Assembly (NCBI GenBank): GCA_963920525.1
Contig: OY986438.1
Span: forward strand, 93,471,557 to 93,535,556
Length of the DNA: 64,000 nt
Direction: 5' to 3'
Origin: Dichetophora obliterata
Lineage: Eukaryota; Arthropoda; Insecta; Diptera; Sciomyzidae
Under the pieces are notes generated by a model. The model was not told where the DNA came from. It saw only the letters and a program-made list of their open reading frames with translations, and did no database searches. A program made the translations under genes and the position numbers. Within the stretch, counting starts at the first letter, position 1. Each line of letters begins with the position of its first letter. This document shows positions 1 through 9,982 of the stretch, piece after piece.

Positions 1-665
1 TCAATTTTAACAGAAGCTCTCATGTCCACTTATAAATTTTAAAAATCTTGTTTCGCTTTCGATACAAAATCTTAAGTCGAATTAAGGCATTATTCTTTCT
101 TTAACTTCTCTTTGCAAAGCATCTGAATTACAAAACAATGAAAAAAACAAACTACCAAACGAAATATTTTTAAAAATCAATCTTCTTTGTTTTTAAAAAT
201 AGTGACACTTCTTTCTGGGCTAAAAATATTTTCTAAAGCTCCAACACAAACGATTTTACACAAAATCGTTAATATCTCCAAATATGATTTTTAGACTTAA
301 GATGTTATGATAAAACGACACAGATATAAATAGAAACGCAAGTGTCTTAATTATACGCACGACTATTTGATTATGCATATATGATTTTTCTCCAGATTTT
401 CAAAAATACTTTAGAATATTGAAAAAACCGCCTTTTACATAAATGTATATAGCCCATTCAATTTAAATTAGACCAAAGCTCAGTGTTTTTCTTCGTATTC
501 TTCCCTATTAACTACTTTGGGAAACTCAAAAATCTAAAAAATTAATGGCTTTTTTAATTTTTATCAGAACCTGAAGTTATGGTTTGAAATTTGAACAACG
601 TACTACAAGTAATTATTTCAAACAGTTAAAACCTTTTTCGTTCATTTTAATAAAATGTTTTATAT
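1..665. other. AT-rich intergenic DNA downstream of RpS4
   Basis: No coding region, RNA gene or clear repeat is visible. The sequence is AT-rich with many short A and T runs. It lies beyond the 3' end of the minus-strand RpS4 gene and may contain flanking regulatory DNA, but nothing specific can be supported. Confidence 0.5.
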
Positions 666-671
666 TTTATT
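666..671 (-). terminator. RpS4 polyadenylation signal
   Basis: Read on the minus strand this is AATAAA, lying about 18 bases beyond the RpS4 stop codon. A canonical signal this close fits the very short 3' UTRs typical of insect ribosomal protein genes. The cleavage site itself is not identifiable by eye. Confidence 0.6.
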
Positions 672-688
672 ATTGTAAAAAAAAACAT

Positions 689-2609
689 TTAGTGAGTCTT
701 GGCGGCCAACCGCTTGTCGCGTTCCTCAGCAATACTCAATTTCACACCCTTGCCCTTAGGCAATGAAATGTATGGCTTGTTTCCCTTGCCAATAATGAAT
801 ACATTCGTCAATCTGGTGGCGAAAACGTGTCCTTGCGAGTCCTTAACGTGCACGATATCAAAGGAGCCTGGATGTCTTTCACGGTTGACAACTGAACCAA
901 CACGTCCCAAATTTCTACCCCCAGTGATCATGCACAAGTTGCCTGCAAATATATAAAAAGTAAATTAAATATAAAGTAAATAGTTTGTCTCAGAAATACG
1001 TTTTTCTTTATTAAAGGGTATGATAGAGTTAAGCTTGTTATTGAACGTAAGTGTTACCGAAATGAAAACGAGTTAATCCATTCGGTGACCGTCGTAACAA
1101 AGTTTGCTTTAGGCTTTATTTGAACCACAAAATGTGGGTTAATCATTAAACATGGTCTTCGATCAAGCCATAATTTTAAATTTATTTTTAAGGCAAATTA
1201 TTTAACTGCATAAACTTACCGGAATCGAACTTGATATAATCGGTGACCTTTCCGGTGGCAATATCAACTTGCACGGTATCATTGGCCTTAATCAATGGAT
1301 CAGGATAGCGGATGGTGCGACCGTCATGTGTAACTAGGAACGGAACACCCTTTGCACCCAACTGGGTCTTGCGAACCTTGCACAATTTGTACTGAAAATA
1401 AAAATATATAAAATTATTTTCTATTTAATTTTATTTATCACTAAAGCTTATATATTTTAATTTATGGTTTAAATACACTTTTATTGAAGTTTTAAAAATT
1501 TTCATCAAAATTTATTTCTTTTCGGCATTTAGTTTAGCAATACTGGCCAATTTTGCCATTCTGGAAATATTAATAACTTTGCTGTAGTTGCACGCAAGTG
1601 TTACTAGAAAATCGTTGAAATCAAGATATCTAATGACCGTCGAGCAAAATTGTTTGCTTTTGGCTGCTTTGAACCACAAAATTTTGGAAAAATTAAACAT
1701 GGTCTTCGATCAAGCCAATTTCTTTAACACAGCAGAAAGATAAATCCAAAGTAACCGTATTTGTTATTGCTCGCAAGTGTTACTGAAGCATCGTTGAGTT
1801 CAAGACAAATCAGTGACCGTCGGGCAAACATTTTTATTGGCTTTTCAGTTTTGAACCACAAAACGTGTAAATTCGTTAAACATGGTCTTCGATCTAGCCA
1901 CATACAAGAATATCGCAAATAAAATTGTCACTTACCTTTGCTTCCTCAGCAGAGATGCGGTGAATGGTGAAACGTCCCTTTACATCGTACACCAAACGGA
2001 AATATTCGCCGGTCTTGTCAATAGTGATCACATCTGCATACAAGAACAAAATATATTGCCTGCTACAGATATAAAATAGAACTTACCCATAAATCCAGCT
2101 GGATATGTTGGGTCAGTGCGGACCTTTCCGTCAACCTTAATCAGACGCTGCATAACAATTTTAGTTACTTCGGCACCATTCAACGCATACTTAAGACGAT
2201 TTCTCAAGAAAATCATTAAGGGCAGAGACTCCCTCAATTTATGTGGACCTGTCGATGGACGAGGAGCAAAAACTCCTCCCAATTTATCCAACATCCATGC
2301 CTTTGGTGCGGCTAAACGCTTTAAATGTTTCTTAGGACCTCGCGCCTGTAATTATCAATAGTTTTTGGTCAGCAATATAACTCCACTACGGAAAGTTTTT
2401 GAAGGCATCAACAAAATATATCAATTTCTCTATTGGTCTCCATTAACAATCAATTATTTCGAGATGACGATCGCTCATTTTCTTGAAATGAGATCATCTT
2501 TCAGGGCTTAATAAAGCCTTACAATTGTTGGGACACTTTTTATATGAGTTTATTCACAATATATGCACGATGCCACCAAATTAAAAAGAAAATTACTTTT
2601 TCTTACCAT
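689..2609 (-). CDS. RpS4: Ribosomal protein S4 (eS4), complete, five coding exons
   Basis: Structural protein of the 40S ribosomal subunit, acting in cytoplasmic translation. Coding exons on the minus strand are 2609-2607 (ATG only), 2345-2087, 2033-1936, 1391-1220 and 942-689. All junctions have GT donors and AG acceptors, and they sum to 786 nt, i.e. 261 codons plus stop, the usual eS4 length. Diagnostic eS4 stretches are visible: [17 protein letters not shown] right after the start Met, [12 protein letters not shown] and TYPAGFM in exon 2, [12 protein letters not shown] and IRYPDPLI in exon 4, then [10 protein letters not shown] and the C-terminal [11 protein letters not shown] in exon 5. 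An S4-type RNA-binding domain spans about residues 40-100 and a KOW-like region lies near residues 175-215. The start codon sits at the extreme 3' end of exon 1, directly followed by GTAAGA, a common layout for ribosomal protein genes. I see no frameshift or missing residue. Confidence 0.97.
1049..1171 (-). ncRNA. H/ACA box snoRNA candidate, copy 1 (RpS4 intron 4)
   Basis: Intronic, sense to the host gene. The 5' hairpin is closed by GGCTT/AAGCC and holds an inner CCACA-TGTGG stem. It is followed by an H-box match (AAAGCA, pattern ANANNA). The second hairpin is closed by GTTAC/GTAAC and ends in ACA exactly three nucleotides before the proposed 3' end. It shares the blocks TGATCGAAGACCATGTTTAA and CGACGGTCA with two other copies in the neighbouring intron. 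Family knowledge: H/ACA RNAs guide pseudouridylation and often sit in ribosomal-protein introns. I cannot name the target base. Confidence 0.75.
1596..1718 (-). ncRNA. H/ACA box snoRNA candidate, copy 2 (RpS4 intron 3)
   Basis: Same architecture as the copy in intron 4: outer stem TTGGC/GCCAA, H-box match AAAGCA, shared CGACGGTCA block, and terminal ACA plus CTT. The second-hairpin sequence differs between copies while the two shared blocks are kept, as expected of paralogous snoRNAs under selection rather than a random duplication. It shares intron 3 with copy 3, separated by about 56 bases. Confidence 0.72.
1775..1901 (-). ncRNA. H/ACA box snoRNA candidate, copy 3 (RpS4 intron 3)
   Basis: Outer 5' stem GGCT/AGCC, H-box match ATAAAA, shared CGACGGTCA block, then a second hairpin closed by ACTGA/TCAGT immediately before the ACA box and a 3-nt tail. 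It lies at the donor-proximal end of intron 3, about 34 bases inside the donor. Conservation of both hairpin feet across three copies is the main support. Confidence 0.72.
2459..2505 (-). ncRNA. Structured hairpin in RpS4 intron 1, function unknown
   Basis: A near-perfect stem: AGATGA...TCATCT flanks an inner CTCATTT/AAATGAG stem with a short loop, inside the 261-nt first intron. It could be part of another snoRNA, but no convincing H, ACA, C or D box set was found. It could also be a chance inverted repeat. Confidence 0.3.
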
Positions 2610-2665
2610 CTTGTAAGCTACGAAAAAAGGAAAGAAAGATGGCCGGATATCCAATCTTTTGACAT
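2610..2665 (-). promoter_or_regulatory. RpS4 5' UTR with 5'TOP-like initiator
   Basis: On the minus strand the bases upstream of the ATG contain a long pyrimidine run (CTTTCTTTCCTTTTTTCG) ending about 13 bases before the start codon. Such a tract is the hallmark of 5'TOP mRNAs, whose translation is controlled by growth signalling. The exact start base inside the tract cannot be chosen by eye. Confidence 0.65.
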
Positions 2666-3991
2666 CTAATCTGACAGTTGAAGCATATCCAACTTCAGCT
2701 CATTACACAGCACCTGCACTTGACCATGATACAATTAACATAATAGGTGTGTTTCTGTATTCCGTACTGTTTATGATTTATGTAACTTCTGATAGGCTCG
2801 AACTGAGAGAGTAAAAATTAAACTTGAGAATATTGGCAAAAGTACGGAAACAGCTTCTATCAAATTTCAAGCACAAAACAGCTGATTCTGACAGCAGACG
2901 AGTCGAACTTAAATAGCGCCAATTGAAATTGTCATCATTTTATTTGTGAAGTAAATTTTCTTTAAGCTATAAAATTGTGTGAAACGATAAAAACGCCAAT
3001 TAAGATTATCAATTTTATTGCGAAGTAAGTAAAGTTGTTTCAAGCCATTGTATAATTATTTACTTTTAACATGATTTTAAGTTATAAAATTACTTTAAAT
3101 ATTTAATTTATAGTTAAAAAGGACGGCCAAAAGAAACTGCAGCACAATTTGCAAATATTTGTGAAAAACATACATTAATTCTTAGCAGCACAATTTGTGA
3201 ATATTTGTGAAAAACATAAACAAACATTTGACTTTGCTTGTTCTTCTTGGTGCTTGTTCTTAATTTTCTCAAAGTCTTGAGTTCTAGCACGCTCTGTGTA
3301 CATTCTGTGCTCTGCAGAGCGATTTTATTCCGGTTCTTCTTCTCCAAATTCTTACACAAAAAGTACTGAAACAGAAAATAGTGACTCACAAGTCACACAG
3401 TGTGAGTAAGGAAACAGACCTAATGTCTTCACAAAGCATAGCACATGCCATCATATACATCAAAAGATCGGAAAATCTAGTGGAAACCGCCCATGCCATG
3501 GCATATCTTATGCCCTACGATAACACGCGGTCTCCACGAGACATAAATCATGTTATGAAATACTACGTTTCCTTGGCGAGTTATGTCGGAGTTAGGATCT
3601 TTGTAAAGTTCATAAAATGGTATTGCTAATTTCAAAGGCATATTATCATAGTCAAAATATAAATTGACTCTTAATTTAATATAAGCATTTTCGACAGTTT
3701 TTTAATATAGTATGATGTCAAAAACCTTGCACTAAATTTAGAGTCGGCTTTTCTTTTTACTATAATAATGGTCCAAATTGTTTTCATGGACAACATCCAC
3801 TCGAGTTAGACCCGTTCTTTTTAACTTTTTTGTTGCTTATTTTGTTATTTAAATCGAAAAAAATGGATATTTATAAAAAACTTAAAATTTCTTAAAATGG
3901 TCAATGTAAACAAATGCAGAAATCATAAAAAATGTTAACAAGTCAATATTTGTATCCGCAGCATTCAGAAAAACTATACCGTTTGTAATTT
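2666..3991. other. Intergenic DNA upstream of RpS4
   Basis: No gene is recognised. It should contain the RpS4 promoter at its left edge. A short direct duplication is visible around 3138-3220: GCAGCACAATTT followed by AATATTTGTGAAAAACATA, twice about 46 bases apart. The open reading frames here lack recognisable protein character. Confidence 0.5.
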
Positions 3992-4340
3992 TGTCTTGGT
4001 ATAAATGTAACAACAGGGAAATTTAACAATTTTCGCGGAGTGTATTGAACTCAACTCGCGTTTACATGGCAAGCTAATCCTGACTAAACCCCGACTTAAC
4101 TCGCCATTGAAACGTAGGAAGAGTTTGCTTAATGTGAATATTGCGTAGTGGAGACCACTTTTGCCCATGCTCTGCAATAAATGAATTGCGATATCTTTTA
4201 ACATACATGTTAAGTAATGAGCAGTAATTTTTTTCTTATTTTTATTCTTCAATGTATTTCAATAGGGATATTCACATCAATGCAAAAAATTCAGAAATCG
4301 GAAATTTCCGACGAGTTGAGGTGAGCGATCGTTTACAATA

Positions 4341-4628
4341 AGGGTATTCAGAGGTAGTCTTGCTACGGTGTTAGATTGCTGAAGTGCTGATTATTTCAAC
4401 AACACAACAACAAAATGCACGTCTTGTCATATTTCAACAACTCAAAATTCTAACAGTACCTCAACCCTATGAGTTGGTACTTGATATTTGTTGGTGTTGA
4501 ATATTTTCGTTGTCAGTTAGCAATCTAATTTTGACAGAAGTGTAGGTGTAGCAAAATAATTTAATGAGTGTGTTCACACGTACATCAAAATTTCAACAAT
4601 CTTACACCGTAACAAGACTGAATACCCT
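4341..4628. mobile_element. MITE, TA target, TIR AGGGTATTCAG (left arm copy)
   Basis: 288 bp with long terminal inverted repeats: AGGGTATTCAG at both tips, and a second matched block (TCTTGYTACGGTGTWAGATTG) slightly offset inside. It is flanked by TA on both sides (4339-4340, 4629-4630), which fits Tc1/mariner-type mobilisation. It has no coding capacity. The mirror copy is at 14259-14546. Confidence 0.85.
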
Positions 4629-5420
4629 TAATGTTTAATTTTTTCACATGCATCTGTCAAACTTAAAATCGCCATTGTTTCATTTAATAATTTGCGTCAT
4701 ATAATTTTGATAATTTTGTTCTTTTAGGCTGGATTTGACAGAATATCTTTATTATTGAAATGATCAAATTAAAAATAGATGCATTCCTTTCACCTTAATA
4801 TAATCGCGATAACAAATTTTCTCAAAGGAATGGCAAGAAAAGCGACTCGTAGAGGGCGCTACCGTTGCAGTCAAAATGAAATTAAAAAAACAATCATTAT
4901 TCAACAACTATTAAGTGTCTTGAAAACTTATGTCGTTCACAACTGTTGTGAGCTATTATGGTAGCGATAATTTAGTGAACGACATTTTTCTCTGAATGTG
5001 GTTTACTCTAAACGCTCGAAAAATTGTAAATTATTTAATTTAATTATTATTATCATGCAATTATATAAATAATTTAAGTGCAGCCAATGTGTGTGAGACA
5101 CGCTGTTTATTTTTTCTTTTGTTTACCATTCGATGGTCGCAGTTCGTGAAATAATAGGTAGTTGTCAAGGCTACCTAATAGTGATTGTATCATGCAAACA
5201 AATAATTAAATAACTTAAATGACTGTACATAAAAATATACAGGTGTGTCACCTGTGTTTCAAATTTTTTAAAGCCTAAATTACAATTTTTATGGATAGCA
5301 AAAATAATTCTACTTGTTATAGGATTATTATTTTTGCTTTAAATGTAAAAAAAATAATCTGAATTATTCATTATTCACACTCATTAAACATATTTACTTA
5401 TGGTTACTAAACACATCTTG

Positions 5421-6005
5421 TCACGATCCACCTTACCGGCGCAAGGCTGGGATAGCAAAGCGGCTGTCCGGTTTCGTCACAAAATTTATATGGTTTATCT
5501 TTGTCGACACTAAAGGCTGGATTACCCAAGCGTAAGGTAACGTAGCGCGACGTTGCAATTGTCAAGCTAAAATCTGTTTAATGATGTGTACAAGTCGTTA
5601 CCGAAATCGTAACGTGGCATGAGGCAGCGTAGAAGTGTGTAGAAAATAGATTTCTACGCAACGTTATGATTTTTGACAGTTCGACAGCTGTGTTACAAGC
5701 GAAAAAATTTGTTTAACTTCACATTTTTGTAAATTTTAATACTATATAAGAAAGGATGCAATCTTTTGTTGACAAGGAGAAGTAAATAAGCCAACTAGAA
5801 TAAAATGAGTGCCCTGCACTACGGGCGCCTGCACTATGTTTGATTACGATTTCGGTAATCGCTTATCCTCGAGGCAACGTCGCACTACGCTACATCCCGC
5901 TGCACCACCTCACGTTACGCTTGGGTAATCAAGCCTTAAATCAGACGCTTTGATTTTAAAATTTTGTCGTTATATTTTATTTCAATGTTTTAATTTGATT
6001 ACACA
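5421..6005. repeat. Dispersed repeat shared with 38155-38330
   Basis: The parts outside the inserted MITE (5421-5512 and 5937-6005) align with 38155-38330. Shared words include ACCGGC/TCCGGC, GATAGCAAAGCGGCTGTCC, AAAATTTATAT and AAATCAGRCGCTTT. The second locus lacks the MITE and so shows the empty site. This is an unclassified repeat family. The mirror copy is at 12882-13466. Confidence 0.6.
5513..5936. mobile_element. MITE, TA target, TIR AAGGCTKGATTACCCAAGCG
   Basis: 424 bp with about 20-bp terminal inverted repeats and TA on both sides. The related locus near 38250 has the uninterrupted flank (...ACACAAATCAG...), which independently supports the insertion boundaries. Internal sequence is rich in ACGTTACG-like words repeated in both orientations. 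Non-coding. The mirror copy is at 12951-13374. Confidence 0.85.
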
Positions 6006-6438
6006 ATTTGCTTATATTTAACAATAATTATTCAAAATTTAGCTTAGTGTTTTCAAACGAGTAGTTTAAATAACTCAGTTAAATATAAATTTAACAAAAT
6101 AAAAAAATCTATGAAATGTTTGAAAGTTAATTTTTACAATAGCCCTATTGACCTGGGCTGGAAAGTTAAAATTATATTGGCTCGATTCTACACAATATCA
6201 AGTTGGGAAGTTATAATACGCTTACACCGAAATCAAAACACGTTTTATCGCTACTGTGTTATATCTCAAAACACGACTGTTTACACCGGCTTTTTCACGT
6301 TTTAGTTTGGCGTTTATGTTTTCTTCATGTTCCATTTTTGCTTTTATTTTGCTCATTTTCGTGAAAAAATTAAACTTTGACAGCTTGAGGTGTTGTCACC
6401 TTTCATTTTTACCATGATATGCTTCGACCTTTACAGTA

Positions 6439-7170
6439 AGGGTTTTCATGGTCCCGGTTTATACTCGTCAAGACTTGACGTTCAAGTTTTGCATATTCCC
6501 TTTTAAACTTGACGATTCAATTTACACTCGTCAAGAGTTGACGGTCAATTGTTTCTTTCACTCCTCCCTTTTTCTTCTCAAGTTTGTACTGATGACGCCG
6601 AAATAAAATTGAAAATAGCGGGACAACGAACGAACACAAAACGAATTGCCCAAGAATTGACGGTACGGTCAATTTCTTTCTTTCCCTTTTGTTACGATTC
6701 CCGCTCCACCGAACGCAAGACTTGACCGTCAAGTCTTGACGAGTATAAACCGGGACATGCAAATGGGCAATACCCTTATAAATGGTATAAACCTTATAAG
6801 TTTATCAGCCTTATAAATGAACTGTCAAAATTCGTATGAAAAAGCTTTTGCACAAACCAGATAAATTTGCTCTTCGATTTAGGTGAGCAAACGAGGTGGC
6901 AAACTTATATGATCAATCAGCTGTTTTCTTTTTTGAAGGAAAAGTTATAATTTGAGCAAAACTAATAAAGATTTAATTCTAAAAATTTCAGAAAACAAGC
7001 AAACAATCCGCAAAGCGTCCCCGTTTAAATGGAACGCATCGCTGGCAGATCGCACAGCTGACTTATATGCTGCAAATGCACAATCGACTTTAAGGGCTGT
7101 TCATACAACCTGTCTGATAAAAATAACTAATTGCCCAAATTAGAAGCCTGCCACTTTGCATGAAAACCCT
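6439..7170. mobile_element. MITE family A, TIR AGGGTTTTCATGCAAA, TA target
   Basis: TA duplications at 6437-6438 and 7171-7172 flank AGGGTTTTCATG...CATGAAAACCCT tips. With the nested element at 6451-6756 and its 3-bp duplication removed, the element is 423 bp, exactly the size of the solo copy at 53194-53616, from which it differs at very few positions. That implies recent mobility. The mirror copy is at 11717-12448. Confidence 0.9.
6451..6756. mobile_element. MITE family B nested in family A, 3-bp duplication
   Basis: 306 bp. Tips are GTCCCGGTTTATACTCGTCA and its complement, extending into AGACTTGACG. It is flanked by ATG on both sides (6448-6450, 6757-6759), and the empty site is seen in the solo family A copy at 53194. 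The 3-bp duplication points to the PIF/Harbinger or CACTA type rather than mariner. It has an internal minus-strand reading frame with no recognisable homology. The mirror copy is at 12131-12436. Confidence 0.85.
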
Positions 7171-7314
7171 TAGTGTTTTAATGGTGTTTTATAATAAAAC
7201 GCGCTGTAAGATGTTTTAAATTTTGTATGGTAAAACACTTAAAATAGGTCGTGTTTTGGCTCTTAAACGCGATAAATTCTCAAAACACGTTTTGAAGATT
7301 TGGTGTAAACGCAC

Positions 7315-8904
7315 TATTACGTTAATTAGCCACAAGATTTTAACACTAATTATGATGATTTATTGGTTGCGATGGAGTCGCATTCAGTAACGTTTGTTAT
7401 TAATTTATGGAGCCAATAGCTTATTCACTAATAAATTTGGAAATGTATATAACTTTTGGCACGTGATTATTTGCTTAAAAATATTTGAATAAGAAATTTT
7501 TATTGATAAAGGTCCAGGGTAGAAGAAAAAAAAGTTAAATAAAATTAAGGAAATTTAAAATACGTAAAATATAGTATGTACATTTTTAATTTTTTAGATA
7601 TGGCATTAAAGGCCAACAGAAGTGCTGCCACGACTATAATATGCCTCTATCTATTCTTATGTTAATTGGGACGAATGTAATATATGAAAACAAGAACATT
7701 ATTAAAGAATGGAGTGATTTGGGTTTTTTTAATTGGAACTTGAATTCATATTTTTTGCGATTTTTTTACCTTATTATTAATAACTATATATTAATGTTTT
7801 GTCATACATGCTGCCATTTTAAACATGCTGGCCTTACGGAATGACCATATCCGATTTGGGTCAAATTTTACATCACTGATGGAAGCACGAAACTTAATTT
7901 GGAAGGAAAAAGTTTGGCGTTATTTTTGGCGGAGTTACAGAGTGCAAACAATTTACAAAAATCGGTAAAAACGTCGAAAACCAATTTTGCAAATGCATAT
8001 CTCAAACCCTTCTTAACCGAATGTTATAAGTTTGAACAACCGTTGGAAAGGGAAAATGGAAAGTTATTAAACGGACCTTAATTTAAAAAAATTTGGGAAA
8101 TTTTGTTGGTTGGGGGTTCCATCCTTTGCGGTGTGGTAATTAATTTCAAAGAGCATACTTTAAAAATTCTAAACGGTTTTTGAAACATTTTACCTCCAAA
8201 TTAAGTTTTTTATTTCCGCCAGTGAATCTCCATGCAAAATTAACCCAAAATTGATATGTTCATTCAATAATTTTTACTTTTCCCAGTACGTTTAAAATTA
8301 AATTGCTGAATTATGTTAATAAAATTAAAAAAAGCTAATTAATGGATTTTAGCGTATTTTTCTGTCAAATTTTGAGGTTTGGATCACCAGTAGCTGGCAA
8401 CACTGATCGGGAGTGAAGTTGGTGTATCGCAAGGCTGAATGGCATGATCGCCGCTTGTCGGCGCTCAGCTTGCGGCATGTGTTTGTGCACGAAGTCTTTC
8501 AACATCTTGCTTGCTTTCTATTGTGCTATTGCGGAGTCCTTCAACAGATAATTTTAATGCATTAATGCCCAAAACTCAATAGTACGTTAGGTTGGTCGGC
8601 TGTTGATCGTACTTTGGTCTGCGTTGTAAAAACTTTACGATACAAGTGTCAAAACGGACGGACTCAAAACTTTGCAAAACTTTGTGTTGCGATGGCAGAT
8701 CATGCCTCTGCAATTTTGGTGATGCTAATAAAAGCAGCTAATAAAAAAATCCCCGAAAACTACCTTTTTTCCCAAATCATGCAGTTTTTAATGGTTGCGG
8801 ACTTAGTTTTAATAAAATAATGATAAATAGATAATTATTTAAATAAAATCATTAAACGATGTACTTAGAAAAGTTACATTTTTTAATGTATGTTTAATAT
8901 AATA
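7315..8904. other. Unclassified AT-rich segment of the left arm
   Basis: No gene is recognised. Around 8380-8400 there is CCAGTAGCTGGCAACACTG, which looks like a reverse-oriented hAT terminal sequence (CAGTGTTGCC), but no partner end was found. Short frames at 7641-7844, 7899-8081 and 8614-8820 have no recognised domain. Confidence 0.4.
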
Positions 8905-9352
8905 AGGGTATTCTTGCAAAGTGTCAATATTATAATTTGAGCAATTAGCTATTTTTATCAGGCAGTGTTTATGATTGTCGATTATGTATTTGCAGCATAT
9001 ATGTCAGCTGCAATATTTTGTCATATGCTGCATATGTTGTCAGTAAGTTGTTAAGTTGTAATTTTCAAAATTATTTCTGGAATTTTGAGAATTAAATATT
9101 TGTTGAATTTGTTCCAATTCACAAACTTTTACCTCTCCCTGCTTTTTGCCGGCTTCTGATAAGAAATTAATTGAATTTCTAAAAACAAAAACAGCTGCTT
9201 TATCATATAAGTTTGCCACCTCGTTTGCTCACCTAAATCAAAGAGCAAATATACTATGTGGTTTGAGCAAAGGCTTCTGCACACAAATTTATAAGGCTGA
9301 TAAATTTATACGCTTTTTACTATTTATTAGGGTTTTGCCCATATGCACAAGT
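8905..9352. mobile_element. Diverged family A relative, one end lost
   Basis: Starts with TA + AGGGTATTCTTGCAAAGTG. It is similar along its length to reverse-complemented family A (shared words ATTTATAAGGCTGATAAA, TTTGCCACCTCGTTTGCTCA). The far end lacks a proper TIR: it dissolves after TTTGCCCATATGCA. The mirror copy is at 9535-9982. Confidence 0.65.
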
Positions 9353-9414
9353 ATGTTATGTTTAAATAATAGCGGAATTCACGATCCAGTGCATTAGAGC
9401 ACGAGCAAAATATT

Positions 9415-9472
9415 TTTTTTTCCGTACAGAACAAAAATCCGTATTTTGTTAGTGTTAAGTGAAAAAGCCATG
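9415..9472. repeat. 58-bp palindrome spacer (centre of inverted duplication)
   Basis: The only unpaired sequence between the arms. Bases 9434-9475 (40 of them in the spacer) are the exact reverse complement of 14903-14944, just outside the outer end of the right arm. The right arm is thus bracketed by a perfect 42-bp inverted repeat. Confidence 0.93.
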
Positions 9473-9534
9473 AATATTTTGCTCGTGCTCTAATGCACTG
9501 GATCGTGAATTCCGCTATTATTTAAACATAACAT

Positions 9535-9982
9535 ACTTGTGCATATGGGCAAAACCCTAATAAATAGTAAAAAGCGTATAAATTTATCAGCCTTATAAAT
9601 TTGTGTGCAGAAGCCTTTGCTCAAACCACATAGTATATTTGCTCTTTGATTTAGGTGAGCAAACGAGGTGGCAAACTTATATGATAAAGCAGCTGTTTTT
9701 GTTTTTAGAAATTCAATTAATTTCTTATCAGAAGCCGGCAAAAAGCAGGGAGAGGTAAAAGTTTGTGAATTGGAACAAATTCAACAAATATTTAATTCTC
9801 AAAATTCCAGAAATAATTTTGAAAATTACAACTTAACAACTTACTGACAACAAATGCAGCATATGACAAAATATTGCAGCTGACATATATGCTGCAAATA
9901 CATAATCGACAATCATAAACACTGCCTGATAAAAATAGCTAATTGCTCAAATTATAATATTGACACTTTGCAAGAATACCCT
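9535..9982. mobile_element. Diverged family A relative, mirror copy
   Basis: Exact mirror of 8905-9352 inside the right arm. The intact end (CAAGAATACCCT + TA) is at the right. Confidence 0.65.

Larger units (their letters stand above)
6216..7314. mobile_element. TIR element with GCGYTTACACC ends, hosting nested MITEs
   Basis: Outer ends share GCGYTTACACC plus a second matched block (AAAACACGTTTT / AAAACGTGTTTT) just inside. The middle is occupied by two younger elements at 6439-7170 and 6451-6756. Without them it is roughly 370 bp, MITE-sized. End points are accurate to a few bases only. The mirror copy is at 11573-12671. Confidence 0.65.
3992..9414 (+). repeat. Left arm of giant palindrome (5423 bp)
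   Basis: Every base pairs with the reverse complement of 9473-14895 with a constant coordinate sum of 18887, so there is no indel over 5.4 kb. I found three substitutions by eye (4017/14870, 6309/12578, 7752/11135). The left edge is abrupt: outside it the flanks are unrelated. It contains several nested MITEs and no gene. Possible origins are a recent inverted duplication, gene conversion, or an assembly artefact from a hairpin read. Confidence 0.97.

Noticed and set aside
3381..3629. 82-codon frame upstream of RpS4
   Set aside because: No domain, no splice or initiation context; indistinguishable from chance.
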